From: Pseudoalteromonas phenolica
GTDB taxonomy: Bacteria; Pseudomonadota; Gammaproteobacteria; Enterobacterales; Alteromonadaceae
Direction: 5' to 3'
NCBI RefSeq assembly: GCF_005876835.1
Contig: NZ_PPSW01000016.1
Span: 1 to 64,000 of the forward strand
DNA length: 64,000 nucleotides
Below the pieces are notes generated by a model. That model was not told the DNA's origin. It made no database searches and worked only from the letters and a program-made list of their open reading frames with translations. This document shows positions 9,661-17,700 of this stretch, one piece after another (positions within the stretch are counted from its first letter, which is position 1; each line of letters starts with the position of its first letter). The translations under genes and the position numbers were made by a program.

Positions 9661-10263
9661 TTACAGCCAGCCTTTTTGTTTAGCTATTCGGGCCGCATCA
9701 ACTCGATTTGTTGCGTTTAGTTTCGCAATCGATTCTGACAAATAATTTCTAATTGTGCCTTCACTCAAAAACAATTTCTGTGCAATTTCAGCAGTTTTTA
9801 ACCCTTCACTCGCAAAACGTAACGCTCTACGCTCTTTTTCAGTGAGAGGATCATTGTCTTCTAACGCACTCATTGCCAGCTCAGGATCAATGACTTTTTG
9901 TCCTACCATGACTTTTTTCAGGGTATTGACTAAATACTCACTGGGCGCTTCTTTAAGTACAAACCCTTTCACCCCCATGGCCATGGCACGACGAATATAT
10001 CCCGCCCTAGAAAAAGTCGTCATAATGACCACTTTACTATTCGGGTACTTTTCTATGACTTGCTCAGCAAGTTCAAGCCCTGTCATATTTGGCATTTCAA
10101 TATCAGTGAGCACAATGTCGATATCATGCGCTTGAAGCGCATTTAACCCTTCTAATCCATCTTGAGCTTGTGCAATTACTTCTATTTGCACATCTAATCC
10201 TAACAAGGCGCTAATGGCCCCTCGTACTAACCCTTGATCTTCGACGACTAATACTTTGATCAT
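9661..10263 (-). CDS. NarL/LuxR-family response regulator, DesR-like
   Basis: A 200-residue regulator: receiver domain (residues 1-120) with acidic pocket ED, phosphoacceptor Asp54 (VLTDIEMPN), a Thr in IMTTF and Lys in VLKEAP. It is followed by a LuxR-type helix-turn-helix (about 135-200: LTEKERRALRFASEGLKTAE...LFLSEGTIRNYLSE). The domain order and length match DesR-like members of the NarL family. It overlaps the 3' end of the upstream kinase gene by 4 bp (ATGA type), so the two are cotranscribed and surely cognate partners. In Bacillus the DesK/DesR pair controls membrane desaturase expression. No desaturase lies nearby, so the target here is not known. Confidence 0.92.
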   Translation of the reverse strand: MIKVLVVEDQGLVRGAISALLGLDVQIEVIAQAQDGLEGLNALQAHDIDIVLTDIEMPNMTGLELAEQVIEKYPNSKVVIMTTFSRAGYIRRAMAMGVKGFVLKEAPSEYLVNTLKKVMVGQKVIDPELAMSALEDNDPLTEKERRALRFASEGLKTAEIAQKLFLSEGTIRNYLSESIAKLNATNRVDAARIAKQKGWL

Positions 10264-11366
10264 GCAACGCGCTCCTTAAACTGAATGTTGATGACCATAC
10301 CTGAATCTGTACTAATATCACATTGGCCTTGCAGTGTCGCTACTCTGTCTTTGATCCCTTCAACGCCATTACCACACTGATACTTTTTAACGATACCATC
10401 GTCTTTAATAAGCACCTCAACAACCCCATTTTGGGAACTTAATTGTAATTTAACATACTTTCCTTTGCTGTGGCGGATTATGTTGGTCACCGCTTCTTTA
10501 AAGATAAAACACAAATTAGATTCTTGTTCTGCACTTAACACGACCCGATCAATTGATTGCTCGACAATAAAGCCTGCATCTTGCAAACGTGCGACTAATA
10601 CATCAATCTGCGCATATAGCCCCACTTGTTTTAAACCAGAAACGGCTTGTCGAACCTCGCTTAATAAGTCTCGGGCTAATTGCGCAACTTGCTCCGATTC
10701 TTGTGAAGCTTGTTCATTTGCTCCAGCCGCTGTGAGCTTACTCGCCAACTCTGCTTTTAGCGCAATTGACGATAAAGAATGACCAAGTAAATCATGTAAA
10801 TCTCGAGCAATACGTTCTCGCTCAGCAATTGCTCCCAACTGCTCAATTTGTTGCTGGTCTTTTGCTTGTTGATCACGATAGAGTCGCTCTCTTTGCTCCA
10901 TCATGCCAAAAATAAACAACCCAATACTGACAATCGCTGCAGGAGAAACAAAGTACAGTGATTTCACTGGCACAAATAAAAATGCACTAATAAAAATAAC
11001 CACCAGCAATGCAGCCATCATCATAAAGCTTTGCTTTCTGCGATAATTAAAACCACAGAAAAAGCCAATAAAGCCAAATAAAGAGTGAGTGCCATAGGTC
11101 ACATAAGTACCCAAACAACAGAGTAACGCCATGGCAGCTAGACTAGGAGTTACTGACTCACCTTTTTTATAAAGAGCAATACCATATAGAAAAACAAAAA
11201 ATGCATAGATAGCCAGCTGCGCCGTAATATCACCCACTGATAACGACTGCCAATTAGTCAGTAAAGGAAAAAAGAAAAAGCTTGAGAAAAATAGTGGCCC
11301 CCAATTCCAAAACTTTTTATTGGGGTGGGCTAATGCCATATTGTGGGATTTGTTCAGCATGTTCAT
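10260..11366 (-). CDS. DesK-like sensor histidine kinase (HisKA_3)
   Basis: A 368-residue membrane kinase of the NarL-partner type. About five to six hydrophobic segments occupy residues 20-155. A coiled coil (RERLYRDQQAKDQQQIEQL) connects to HisKA_3 with ERIARDLHDLLGHSLSS, phosphoacceptor His191. The HATPase domain shows EAVTNIIRHS (N-box), IKDDG (G1) and GNGVEGIKDRV (G2). There is no periplasmic domain, so it probably senses membrane state or a lipid-phase signal, as known for DesK (inference). It overlaps its response-regulator gene by 4 bp. An ATG at 11366 was taken, with a purine-rich GGAACTGGA just upstream. It is divergent from the DMT transporter gene, with about 100 bp between them. 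Confidence 0.92.
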   Translation of the reverse strand: MNMLNKSHNMALAHPNKKFWNWGPLFFSSFFFFPLLTNWQSLSVGDITAQLAIYAFFVFLYGIALYKKGESVTPSLAAMALLCCLGTYVTYGTHSLFGFIGFFCGFNYRRKQSFMMMAALLVVIFISAFLFVPVKSLYFVSPAAIVSIGLFIFGMMEQRERLYRDQQAKDQQQIEQLGAIAERERIARDLHDLLGHSLSSIALKAELASKLTAAGANEQASQESEQVAQLARDLLSEVRQAVSGLKQVGLYAQIDVLVARLQDAGFIVEQSIDRVVLSAEQESNLCFIFKEAVTNIIRHSKGKYVKLQLSSQNGVVEVLIKDDGIVKKYQCGNGVEGIKDRVATLQGQCDISTDSGMVINIQFKERVA

Positions 11367-11474
11367 TCCAGTTCCGGTCAGTCTGTTATTGGAGTAGTCT
11401 CGAAAACATAATAGGTACTTATACTTACATAGACTAACTGCTATTCATAATTTGTTTAGTGACAAGTGTCATCA

Positions 11475-12374
11475 ATGATAGACTCAAAAAAAAGACAACA
11501 TCCAACGACCATGCGCTCAGAACAATCTGCACTTATTCAGCTCCATACCGCCGTCCTGCTGTTCGGTGGTACTGCACTATTTTCTAAACTCATTGCCTTA
11601 TCCGCGCTTGATATTACGGTGTACCGTACAGCCATCGCCTTTATTGCCCTCGTTTGCTTACTCAAGTTTCAAGGCAAAGCCATCGCCCTTAATCACAAAA
11701 AAGATTACGGCATCGCCATAATTCTAGGCATTGTGGTTGGCTTACACTGGGTGACTTACTTTGCAGGTATGCAACTAGCAGGCATTGCGACTGGCATTAT
11801 TGCTTTCTTTACTTACCCGGTGATCACCGTATTCTTAGAACCTTTTTTCAGTAAACAAAAGCTTAAAAGCAAAGATATCATCAGTGCAGTGACGGTTTTA
11901 TTCGGAATTTACTTGCTCGTACCTGAGGCAAACTTGGGTAATGACGTTACATTAGGAATAGTCACAGGAATTTTCTCTGGGTTGTTATTTGCATTAAGAA
12001 ACCTGCTGCAAAAGCAATGTTTTTCAAGTTATGGCGGCCCACAGACTATGCTTTATCAAACTATTGTGGCTAGTTTAATGCTGTGTGCTTTCGTTGATGT
12101 TGGGCCGACAGACTTACCAGAACAAGATTTTTGGTTGTTACTCTTGGCTGGTATTATTTTTACCGCAGCGCCGCATGCACTATTTGCCAGCAGTTTAAGG
12201 TTCTTATCTGCGACAACAGCCGGATTAATTTCTTGTTTACAGCCCTTGTACGGCACAGTATTGGCTTTTATGCTATTGTCAGAGCAGCCCAATATGATGA
12301 CCTTAATCGGCGGTTTATTGGTTGTTAGTGCTGCTTGTTTTGAAACTTGGTCAATCACAAGGAAAAAAGCCTAA
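11475..12374 (+). CDS. EamA/DMT-family membrane transporter
   Basis: A protein of about 300 residues with ten hydrophobic segments arranged as two EamA repeats (first: LLFGGTALFSKLIALSALDITVYRT...; second: GIVTGIFSGLLFALRNLL...). Members of the drug/metabolite transporter superfamily export amino acids or metabolites; the substrate cannot be read from sequence. The ATG at 11475 is preferred. A GTG at 11466 and an ATG at 11511 are alternatives, and none has a strong ribosome site. Its stop codon overlaps the start of the following glycerophosphodiesterase gene by one base (TAATG), implying coupling. Confidence 0.88.
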   Translation: MIDSKKRQHPTTMRSEQSALIQLHTAVLLFGGTALFSKLIALSALDITVYRTAIAFIALVCLLKFQGKAIALNHKKDYGIAIILGIVVGLHWVTYFAGMQLAGIATGIIAFFTYPVITVFLEPFFSKQKLKSKDIISAVTVLFGIYLLVPEANLGNDVTLGIVTGIFSGLLFALRNLLQKQCFSSYGGPQTMLYQTIVASLMLCAFVDVGPTDLPEQDFWLLLLAGIIFTAAPHALFASSLRFLSATTAGLISCLQPLYGTVLAFMLLSEQPNMMTLIGGLLVVSAACFETWSITRKKA

Positions 12375-13066
12375 TGCAGATTTTTGCGCACCGAGGTGCC
12401 AGTGGTAATTATCCAGAGAATACAACTTCAGCCATTACAGCGGCTTTGCAAGCCCAAGTTGATGGCATAGAGCTCGACGTACAAAGTTGCGCCGATGACT
12501 TTGTGATCATTCACGATTCTTGGTTAGACCGCACAACGAATGGTCAAGGGCGAGTCGTTGATACGCCATTTTCAGAAATCAGTAAACTTGATGCTGGAGA
12601 TGGTCAGCAAGTCCTTAATTTGCAACAGGTACTCGAGCTAGTTGGCACACAAACTCAAATCAACCTAGAGCTTAAACACACCTTTGGCCTAGATAAACTG
12701 GTTCAAACCCTCGAACTAAATGTGGCTGAGGGCATTATTGAGCGTGAACAGTTGTTGATTTCGTCGTTCGATCACCATCAGCTAAAATGGCTTAAGCAAA
12801 ATCTACCTTGGGTAAAAATTGGCGCTTTAACCGCCTCTATCCCGCTTAACTACGCTTACTTTGCTGAAAACCTACATGCCTACAGTGTGCATTTAGATAA
12901 GAACTTCATTAACCATGAGTTTGTTGCAGATGCCAAGCAAAGAGGTCTAAAGGTGATGGCCTACACGGTCGATAAACAACAAGAAATAGAAGAAATGCAG
13001 AACTTAGGCATAGATGGTATTTTTAGTAATTACCCCTGCTACGCAAAAATGATTTTGTCGCGATAA
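12374..13066 (+). CDS. ugpQ: Glycerophosphodiester phosphodiesterase
   Basis: A 230-residue cytoplasmic GDPD-family enzyme (no signal peptide), about the length of UgpQ. The N-terminus MQIFAHRGASGNYPENT carries the catalytic HRG...PENT motif, followed by ELDVQ and VIIHD (metal-binding and catalytic residues), NLELK, and the C-terminal signature GLKVMAYTVD...GIDGIFSNYP. It hydrolyses glycerophosphodiesters to sn-glycerol 3-phosphate and an alcohol. The start is the ATG at 12374, overlapping the transporter stop and preceded by AAGGAAAAAAG. The frame is also open upstream to 12347, but family alignment begins at MQIF. The coupling with a DMT transporter may mean linked transport, which is inference. 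Confidence 0.92.
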   Translation: MQIFAHRGASGNYPENTTSAITAALQAQVDGIELDVQSCADDFVIIHDSWLDRTTNGQGRVVDTPFSEISKLDAGDGQQVLNLQQVLELVGTQTQINLELKHTFGLDKLVQTLELNVAEGIIEREQLLISSFDHHQLKWLKQNLPWVKIGALTASIPLNYAYFAENLHAYSVHLDKNFINHEFVADAKQRGLKVMAYTVDKQQEIEEMQNLGIDGIFSNYPCYAKMILSR

Positions 13067-13126
13067 TGCAAGAAATCTCGAGTATGTTCTAAAATTAAAA
13101 GAAATTGGCAAATCAAGAGCCAAAAT

Positions 13127-14347
13127 ATGAGTCTATACATGAGTTTATATAATAAAATTGAACAGAGTTTCTTTTTTACTCTGTCGAGAAAAATTTTCGG
13201 CAACTTGAGCTTTTTATTTGCTTTCCAGCTCATCACTTTATTTTGGCTGTATGCTGAATTAACTGAAGATAAACAAGGCACAGGACTATTTTGGTTAATG
13301 GCACTTGGCGCTATCGGTGGATTTATCTTCACACTATTTTACATGCGTTTTCTTATCGTGCGTCCAATCAAAGCCATGCGTGATACGTTAGAACAAATAA
13401 ATAGAGATGATGGCAATCTAGAGGCTAAATTACCGCAGTTTACCTACGATGAATTTCGTGAAGTCAGTGAGCAATATAATCACTTTACCAGTCGCTTAAG
13501 TGAACTGCTCAACACCACCTATCATAGTGCTGAAGTCGCAGCTAACTCTAACCAAGAAGTCACTCGTTCTATGCAACAGACTTCTGAATTGGGTGCACAA
13601 CAAATTTCGAGCAGTGACTCTATCATTGCCGCCAGCGACCAAGTGACCCATAGCTTACAAAGTATTGTGGGTAATACCGATCATGTATATCAAGCCAATA
13701 CCGAAAGCCTGCACTTTGTGCGAGGCTCATCGCAGTCTTTGTCTACCTTAGTGGGTGAAATTCAGCACATCACGCAATTGCTTGGCAATTTTGCCAATAC
13801 TGTCGCAGGGCTAAAAGAAAACAGCGACAATATACGCAGCATCCTCAAGATGGTTGAAGAGTTTTCAGACCAAACTAATTTGCTGGCGTTGAATGCTGCT
13901 ATTGAAGCTGCACGTGCTGGTGAAGCTGGTCGAGGTTTTGCGGTGGTTGCCGATGAGGTTAGAAACCTATCAGTGAAAGTAAACGATGCGACGCGTCAGA
14001 TCAGCGACTTCATCAACCAAATGGATGTGTTAGTCGGTGAGACACATCAAGAGTCACAACAGTTGATTAGTCATTCAAGCTCGGCTGAGAAAGCCATCAG
14101 TGAGACGTCGGGTGGGTTTGCTAGCATGTGTAGTGACTTTGAGCATAACCAAACACAGCTCGAAGCCATCGTCGGTGAAGTGCATCAACTTGAAACGACG
14201 CAAAACCACACCCATCAAACGGTACTAAATATTGTTGAACTTGCGCAACAAGCAAAACAGCAAATTGATGCGGCTTCGGAGCAGTGCCAGCAAGCTCAAA
14301 AACTCACACAAACGACGCAAGACGAATTACGCCGCTTTGTGAGATAA
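13127..14347 (+). CDS. Minimal methyl-accepting chemotaxis protein without periplasmic sensor
   Basis: A 406-residue chemoreceptor. Two transmembrane segments (about 25-45 and 58-80) are separated by only some 12 residues ([12 protein letters not shown]), so there is no ligand-binding domain. HAMP follows ([18 protein letters not shown]), then the signalling domain with the invariant hairpin tip ([20 protein letters not shown], then [14 protein letters not shown]). It should form the CheA/CheW-binding coiled coil. With no periplasmic sensor it may respond to membrane or cytoplasmic cues, or work with a partner, as for aerotaxis-type receptors (inference). Two ATGs lie close together (13127 and 13139). 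Confidence 0.93.
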   Translation: MSLYMSLYNKIEQSFFFTLSRKIFGNLSFLFAFQLITLFWLYAELTEDKQGTGLFWLMALGAIGGFIFTLFYMRFLIVRPIKAMRDTLEQINRDDGNLEAKLPQFTYDEFREVSEQYNHFTSRLSELLNTTYHSAEVAANSNQEVTRSMQQTSELGAQQISSSDSIIAASDQVTHSLQSIVGNTDHVYQANTESLHFVRGSSQSLSTLVGEIQHITQLLGNFANTVAGLKENSDNIRSILKMVEEFSDQTNLLALNAAIEAARAGEAGRGFAVVADEVRNLSVKVNDATRQISDFINQMDVLVGETHQESQQLISHSSSAEKAISETSGGFASMCSDFEHNQTQLEAIVGEVHQLETTQNHTHQTVLNIVELAQQAKQQIDAASEQCQQAQKLTQTTQDELRRFVR

Positions 14348-14356
14348 TTAAAGTCA

Positions 14357-14387
14357 GATGTCACATGTGTTAGGCACGTGTGACATC
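14357..14387. terminator. Hairpin between convergent chemoreceptor and epmA genes
   Basis: GATGTCACATGTG (14357-14369) and CACGTGTGACATC (14375-14387) form a 13-bp stem with one G-U/mismatch position and a 5-nt loop. The loop contains most of the epmA stop codon. There is no long T-run on either side, but the position between two converging genes suggests a shared transcript end. Confidence 0.55.
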
Positions 14388-15344
14388 GAAGGCTATCACC
14401 TCTTTAATTGACGACTTATCCGTCGCTAGCATCACTAACCTGTCAATGCCAAGCGCTACACCCGAACATTGTGGCAAACCATGTGCGAGCGCCGCTAAGA
14501 AGCGCTCATCTACCGCCACTTCTGACAAGCCCATTTGCACTCTGAACTGGTTATCTTGAGCAAAACGCGCTGCTTGCTCTTTGCTATCCGTGAGTTCATT
14601 AAAGCCATTGGCCAATTCCATGCCTTTAAAATACAACTCAAAGCGCCCTGCTACGCGAGTGTCATCAGGATTTAATTGCGCCAATGCCGCTTGCGAGGCA
14701 GGAAAGTGATACACAAAACAAGGTGCTTCAATGCCGATTTTAGGCTCGACTTCCATGCAAAATAGCAATTGTAAAAGCGTGTCTTTGTGAGTTTCGTTTG
14801 CGGCAATATCGCCATAGCCTTTTTCTGTGGCAAGTTGCTGCAGCTCTCTCACTGTTGCTTCAAGTGGGTCTAAACCTAATACATCAATAAAGACTTGTTG
14901 ATAACTCACAGAGGTGGCTTTTTTACAGTTCAATATAAGCTGCATCAGCGCATCAATCTCGTTCATTAAATCAAATTCGTCAAACCCTGGGCGATACCAT
15001 TCCAACATAGTAAATTCAGGGTTGTGATGACGACCCGATTCTTCGTTACGAAATGCTTTAGCTAATTGATAAATGGCGCCACTGCCCGCGGCAAGCAAGC
15101 GTTTCATAGCAAACTCAGGAGAGGTTTGCATGTACAAAGGCAGCCCTTCGGCATTGCCAGGGCCCACAAACTCAGTCGCAAAAGTCGCTAAATGAACATC
15201 TGTCACACTGGCAGCCGATAAGCTTGGTGTTTCTACTTCCATCACATCACGCTCGGCAAAAAACTGACGGATCTTCGCGATAATTACCGCACGCTGTTTG
15301 AGTGTTTGAATATCCGCACTCGGTGCCCAGTTAATTTCAGACAT
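14370..15344 (-). CDS. epmA: EF-P--(R)-beta-lysine ligase EpmA (PoxA/GenX/YjeA)
   Basis: A 324-residue class II lysyl-tRNA synthetase-like enzyme with no tRNA anticodon-binding domain, the length and architecture of EpmA. Visible class II motifs include [10 protein letters not shown] (motif 1), [22 protein letters not shown] (motif 2, cited in part) and [12 protein letters not shown] (motif 3). It activates (R)-beta-lysine and attaches it to Lys34 of EF-P. The ATG at 15344 with AAAGAG upstream gives the family start; the frame is open to a TTG at 15362, which is less likely. It lies just downstream of efp on the same strand behind a terminator, with epmB divergent beyond efp. The whole modification pathway except the hydroxylase EpmC is therefore local. 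Confidence 0.96.
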   Translation of the reverse strand: MSEINWAPSADIQTLKQRAVIIAKIRQFFAERDVMEVETPSLSAASVTDVHLATFATEFVGPGNAEGLPLYMQTSPEFAMKRLLAAGSGAIYQLAKAFRNEESGRHHNPEFTMLEWYRPGFDEFDLMNEIDALMQLILNCKKATSVSYQQVFIDVLGLDPLEATVRELQQLATEKGYGDIAANETHKDTLLQLLFCMEVEPKIGIEAPCFVYHFPASQAALAQLNPDDTRVAGRFELYFKGMELANGFNELTDSKEQAARFAQDNQFRVQMGLSEVAVDERFLAALAHGLPQCSGVALGIDRLVMLATDKSSIKEVIAFDVTRA

Positions 15345-15381
15345 ACTATCTAACTCTTTCAAAAATTTATTTTAACCATAA

Positions 15382-15410
15382 AAAATCCCAGCCTTAGCTG
15401 GGATTTTTTG
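15382..15410 (-). terminator. Rho-independent terminator of efp
   Basis: ATCCCAGC-CTTA-GCTGGGAT, an 8-bp perfect stem with a 4-nt loop, is flanked by A-runs on the left and T-runs on the right, so it is T-rich on both strands. It lies between efp and epmA on the minus strand and should end most efp transcripts, making epmA expression lower or separately driven. Confidence 0.88.
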
Positions 15411-15430
15411 GTCTCAGAAATAACTGAATG

Positions 15431-15997
15431 TTACTTCACACGACCTACGTATTCACCGCTACGCGTATCTACTTTCACTACTTCGCCGATTTGAACGAAT
15501 AGTGGCACACGTACTACAGCACCTGTAGTGAGTGTTGCAGGCTTACCACCAGTTCCCGCTGTGTCACCTTTAAGACCTGGGTCAGTATCAGTGATCTCTA
15601 GCTCTACGAAGTTTGGTGGTGTTACCGCGATTGGGTTACCGTTCCAAAGTGTAATTGTACATACGTCGTTTTCAACTAACCATTTTACGTTGTCGCCCAT
15701 TGCTTTTTCGTCAGCAGCGATCTGCTCAAATGTGTCGTTGTTCATGAAATGCCAGAACTCACCGTCTGTGTATAGGTAAGCTAGCTCAGTTTCCATTACG
15801 TCAGCACCTTCTACTGAATCACCAGACTTGAAAGTCTTCTCAAGTACTTTACCTGAGATCAATTTACGGATCTTAACGCGGTTGAACGCTTGGCCTTTAC
15901 CCGGCTTAACCATTTCATTTTCTAAGATGGTGCACGGCTCGCCATCGATCATAATTTTTAGGCCGCCCTTGAACTCGTTGGTGCTATAATTCGCCAT
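15431..15997 (-). CDS. efp: Translation elongation factor P
   Basis: A 188-residue protein, the usual EF-P length, with the three-domain OB-fold arrangement. It enters stalled ribosomes and stimulates peptide bond formation at polyproline stretches. The modification loop reads [13 protein letters not shown] with the modified lysine at residue 34, as in E. coli, fitting its beta-lysylation by EpmA/EpmB encoded on either side. The C-terminal signature [17 protein letters not shown] is intact. The start ATG at 15997 lies opposite the divergent epmB, with 42 bp between the two starts, so the promoters overlap there. Confidence 0.98.
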   Translation of the reverse strand: MANYSTNEFKGGLKIMIDGEPCTILENEMVKPGKGQAFNRVKIRKLISGKVLEKTFKSGDSVEGADVMETELAYLYTDGEFWHFMNNDTFEQIAADEKAMGDNVKWLVENDVCTITLWNGNPIAVTPPNFVELEITDTDPGLKGDTAGTGGKPATLTTGAVVRVPLFVQIGEVVKVDTRSGEYVGRVK

Positions 15998-16039
15998 CGG
16001 TATCCTCTAATCTTCTTTTATCGAGTAATAAACCTGCTA

Positions 16040-17053
16040 ATGATACAAACAAATGAAGTAAATTTGCATAGTAACTGGCAAAAAGAATTGGCAAATGTGG
16101 TCACTTGCCCAAAAACGTTAGTAAAAATGCTTGGCATCAACAGTCATTTCAGTGAAAAAGACCTAGAAGCGCGTCGTTTATTCCCGATGCGTGTGCCACT
16201 GCCGTTTATAAAGAAGATGCGTTTTGGCGATCCCAATGACCCATTATTACTTCAGGTGCTACCTCAGCACCAAGAATTTATTACTCAAATCGGCTACAAC
16301 AAAGATCCTTTAGAAGAACAACAAAGTGCCATACCGGGCTTATTGCATAAATATCGCTCTCGCGTGCTAGTGATGTTTAAAACCGGCTGCGCGGTGAACT
16401 GTCGATACTGCTTTAGGCGTCACTTCCCGTATCAAGATAACCAGGTAAATAAGCAAGCTTTGCTCGAAGTGGTTGAGTACTTAAAAAATCACACGAATGT
16501 GAATGAGGTTATTTTAAGTGGCGGCGATCCTTTAATGGCCAAAGACAATGCCATTAGTTGGTTTTTAGAACAATTAGAGCAACTACCACAAATTAAACGC
16601 CTGCGTATTCATAGCCGTTTACCTGTGGTGATCCCTGCACGTATTACGTCTGAGTTATGCGAGCGCTTTAAAGCGAGCCCACTAAAAATCATCTTTGTGA
16701 ATCATATTAATCACGCCAATGAAATTGACGATGACTTTGAAAGTGCCATGCAAATGCTAAAACAAGCGAATGTCACGTTACTTAATCAAGCGGTTTTATT
16801 AAAAGGGATTAACGACACAGTAGAAGCTCAGGTTGCGCTAAGTGAAAAGCTATTTGAAGTGGATATCTTACCCTACTACCTACACTTACTAGACAAAGTG
16901 GAAGGTGCCAGTCATTTTGATATGTCTGAAGAAGCAGCGCTTACTTTGATGGCGGGTATGCTAGCTGAACTACCTGGCTTTTTAGTACCCAAGTTAGTAA
17001 GAGAAATCGGCGGCAAAACAAGTAAGACACCGATTGATTTACAACTTGGCTAA
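16040..17053 (+). CDS. epmB: EF-P-activating lysine 2,3-aminomutase EpmB (YjeK)
   Basis: A 337-residue radical-SAM enzyme of the lysine 2,3-aminomutase family. The CxxxCxxC iron-sulfur motif is GCAVNCRYCF, Cys117, Cys121 and Cys124. SGGDPLM follows as an SAM-contact motif. It converts (S)-alpha-lysine to (R)-beta-lysine, the substrate of EpmA. Its length suits EpmB rather than the longer catabolic clostridial KamA. It is divergent from efp and 42 bp away, so the modifying enzyme and its target are co-located. Confidence 0.95.
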   Translation: MIQTNEVNLHSNWQKELANVVTCPKTLVKMLGINSHFSEKDLEARRLFPMRVPLPFIKKMRFGDPNDPLLLQVLPQHQEFITQIGYNKDPLEEQQSAIPGLLHKYRSRVLVMFKTGCAVNCRYCFRRHFPYQDNQVNKQALLEVVEYLKNHTNVNEVILSGGDPLMAKDNAISWFLEQLEQLPQIKRLRIHSRLPVVIPARITSELCERFKASPLKIIFVNHINHANEIDDDFESAMQMLKQANVTLLNQAVLLKGINDTVEAQVALSEKLFEVDILPYYLHLLDKVEGASHFDMSEEAALTLMAGMLAELPGFLVPKLVREIGGKTSKTPIDLQLG

Positions 17054-17055
17054 CA

Positions 17056-17268
17056 TTACACGTAAATATTGACGTGATTACCTAATGTCGCAGTCGTTGT
17101 TGATTGTGCCGGACTCTGTGCTGCGGAGCCTGTGCTTGCAGCGTCAATCAGAGCAAGTGCTGCTTTACCTTCAACCTGTTGCTGTTTTTTGGCTAAAGCA
17201 GCACTAACTACTTGCCCACCTTCTCCAGCATCAGACATTACAGGTAAAGAACCTCCTGAAATATTCAT
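17056..17268 (-). CDS. Small YjfB-like putative motility protein
   Basis: A small protein of about 70 residues with a Gly/Ser-rich start (MNISGGSLPVMSD), an Ala/Gln-rich amphipathic middle (VVSAALAKKQQQVEGKAALALIDAA), a Ser/Thr/Ala linker, and the tail TLGNHVNIYV. The tail LGxxVxIxV and the small helical middle resemble the YjfB family annotated as putative motility proteins, of unknown function. The ATG at 17268 has AGGT at good spacing; an in-frame ATG at 17274 is the alternative. It converges on epmB, with 2 bp between stop codons. The family call is tentative. Confidence 0.6.
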   Translation of the reverse strand: MNISGGSLPVMSDAGEGGQVVSAALAKKQQQVEGKAALALIDAASTGSAAQSPAQSTTTATLGNHVNIYV

Positions 17269-17340
17269 AAGCATATACCTGACTTTTTAGTTGAATCCTC
17301 GTACACTATCGGCCGATTTACCGACAACTTTAGGAAAAAC

Positions 17341-17634
17341 ATGCAAGCTGTTATTGAAAAACTCAATGAAAATCTAAAAGTCGTTTACCGTCAGGCACTT
17401 GATGCAGATAAAAAATTAGATGAATTACAGCAACAAGGGCATGGAAAATTCACCGCACTATTCGATAAAAATTCGGGCTTTGATTTTGAAGCAAAACGCT
17501 TCAAGCCTTATGTGCTAGATACAGCCGCTGACGTTGAAGCGCTAAGCAAAATGGAAAATTTAGACGAAGAGAAATTAAAAGCCGTGGTGTTTAAAATCCA
17601 AAACTTACTGCAATTGCTGGCTACATTTAAATAA
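17341..17634 (+). CDS. Short PriC-like or hypothetical helical protein
   Basis: A 97-residue, highly charged, all-helical protein (IEKLNENLKVVYRQALDADKKLDELQQQG...LFDKNSGFDFEAKRFKPYVLD...). The N-terminal pattern, helices followed by LF and a later helical hairpin, is reminiscent of the N-terminal domain of primosomal replication protein N'' (PriC), but it is about half the length of enterobacterial PriC. The start is an ATG at 17341 with AGGAAAAAC before it. It ends in a strong bidirectional terminator opposite ygiQ. Confidence is high that the gene is real and low for the PriC link. Confidence 0.75.
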   Translation: MQAVIEKLNENLKVVYRQALDADKKLDELQQQGHGKFTALFDKNSGFDFEAKRFKPYVLDTAADVEALSKMENLDEEKLKAVVFKIQNLLQLLATFK

Positions 17635-17661
17635 GTCGTGCTAATCTTTTCTCATAGTTAC

Positions 17662-17689
17662 AAAAAAGCTGTCTTACGACAGCTTTTTT
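17662..17689. terminator. Bidirectional terminator between convergent genes
   Basis: A(6)-GCTGTC-TTAC-GACAGC-T(6): a perfect symmetric hairpin flanked by A6 and T6, so it can stop transcription from both the PriC-like gene (plus) and ygiQ (minus). Confidence 0.92.
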
Positions 17690-17700
17690 GATTATACCTG

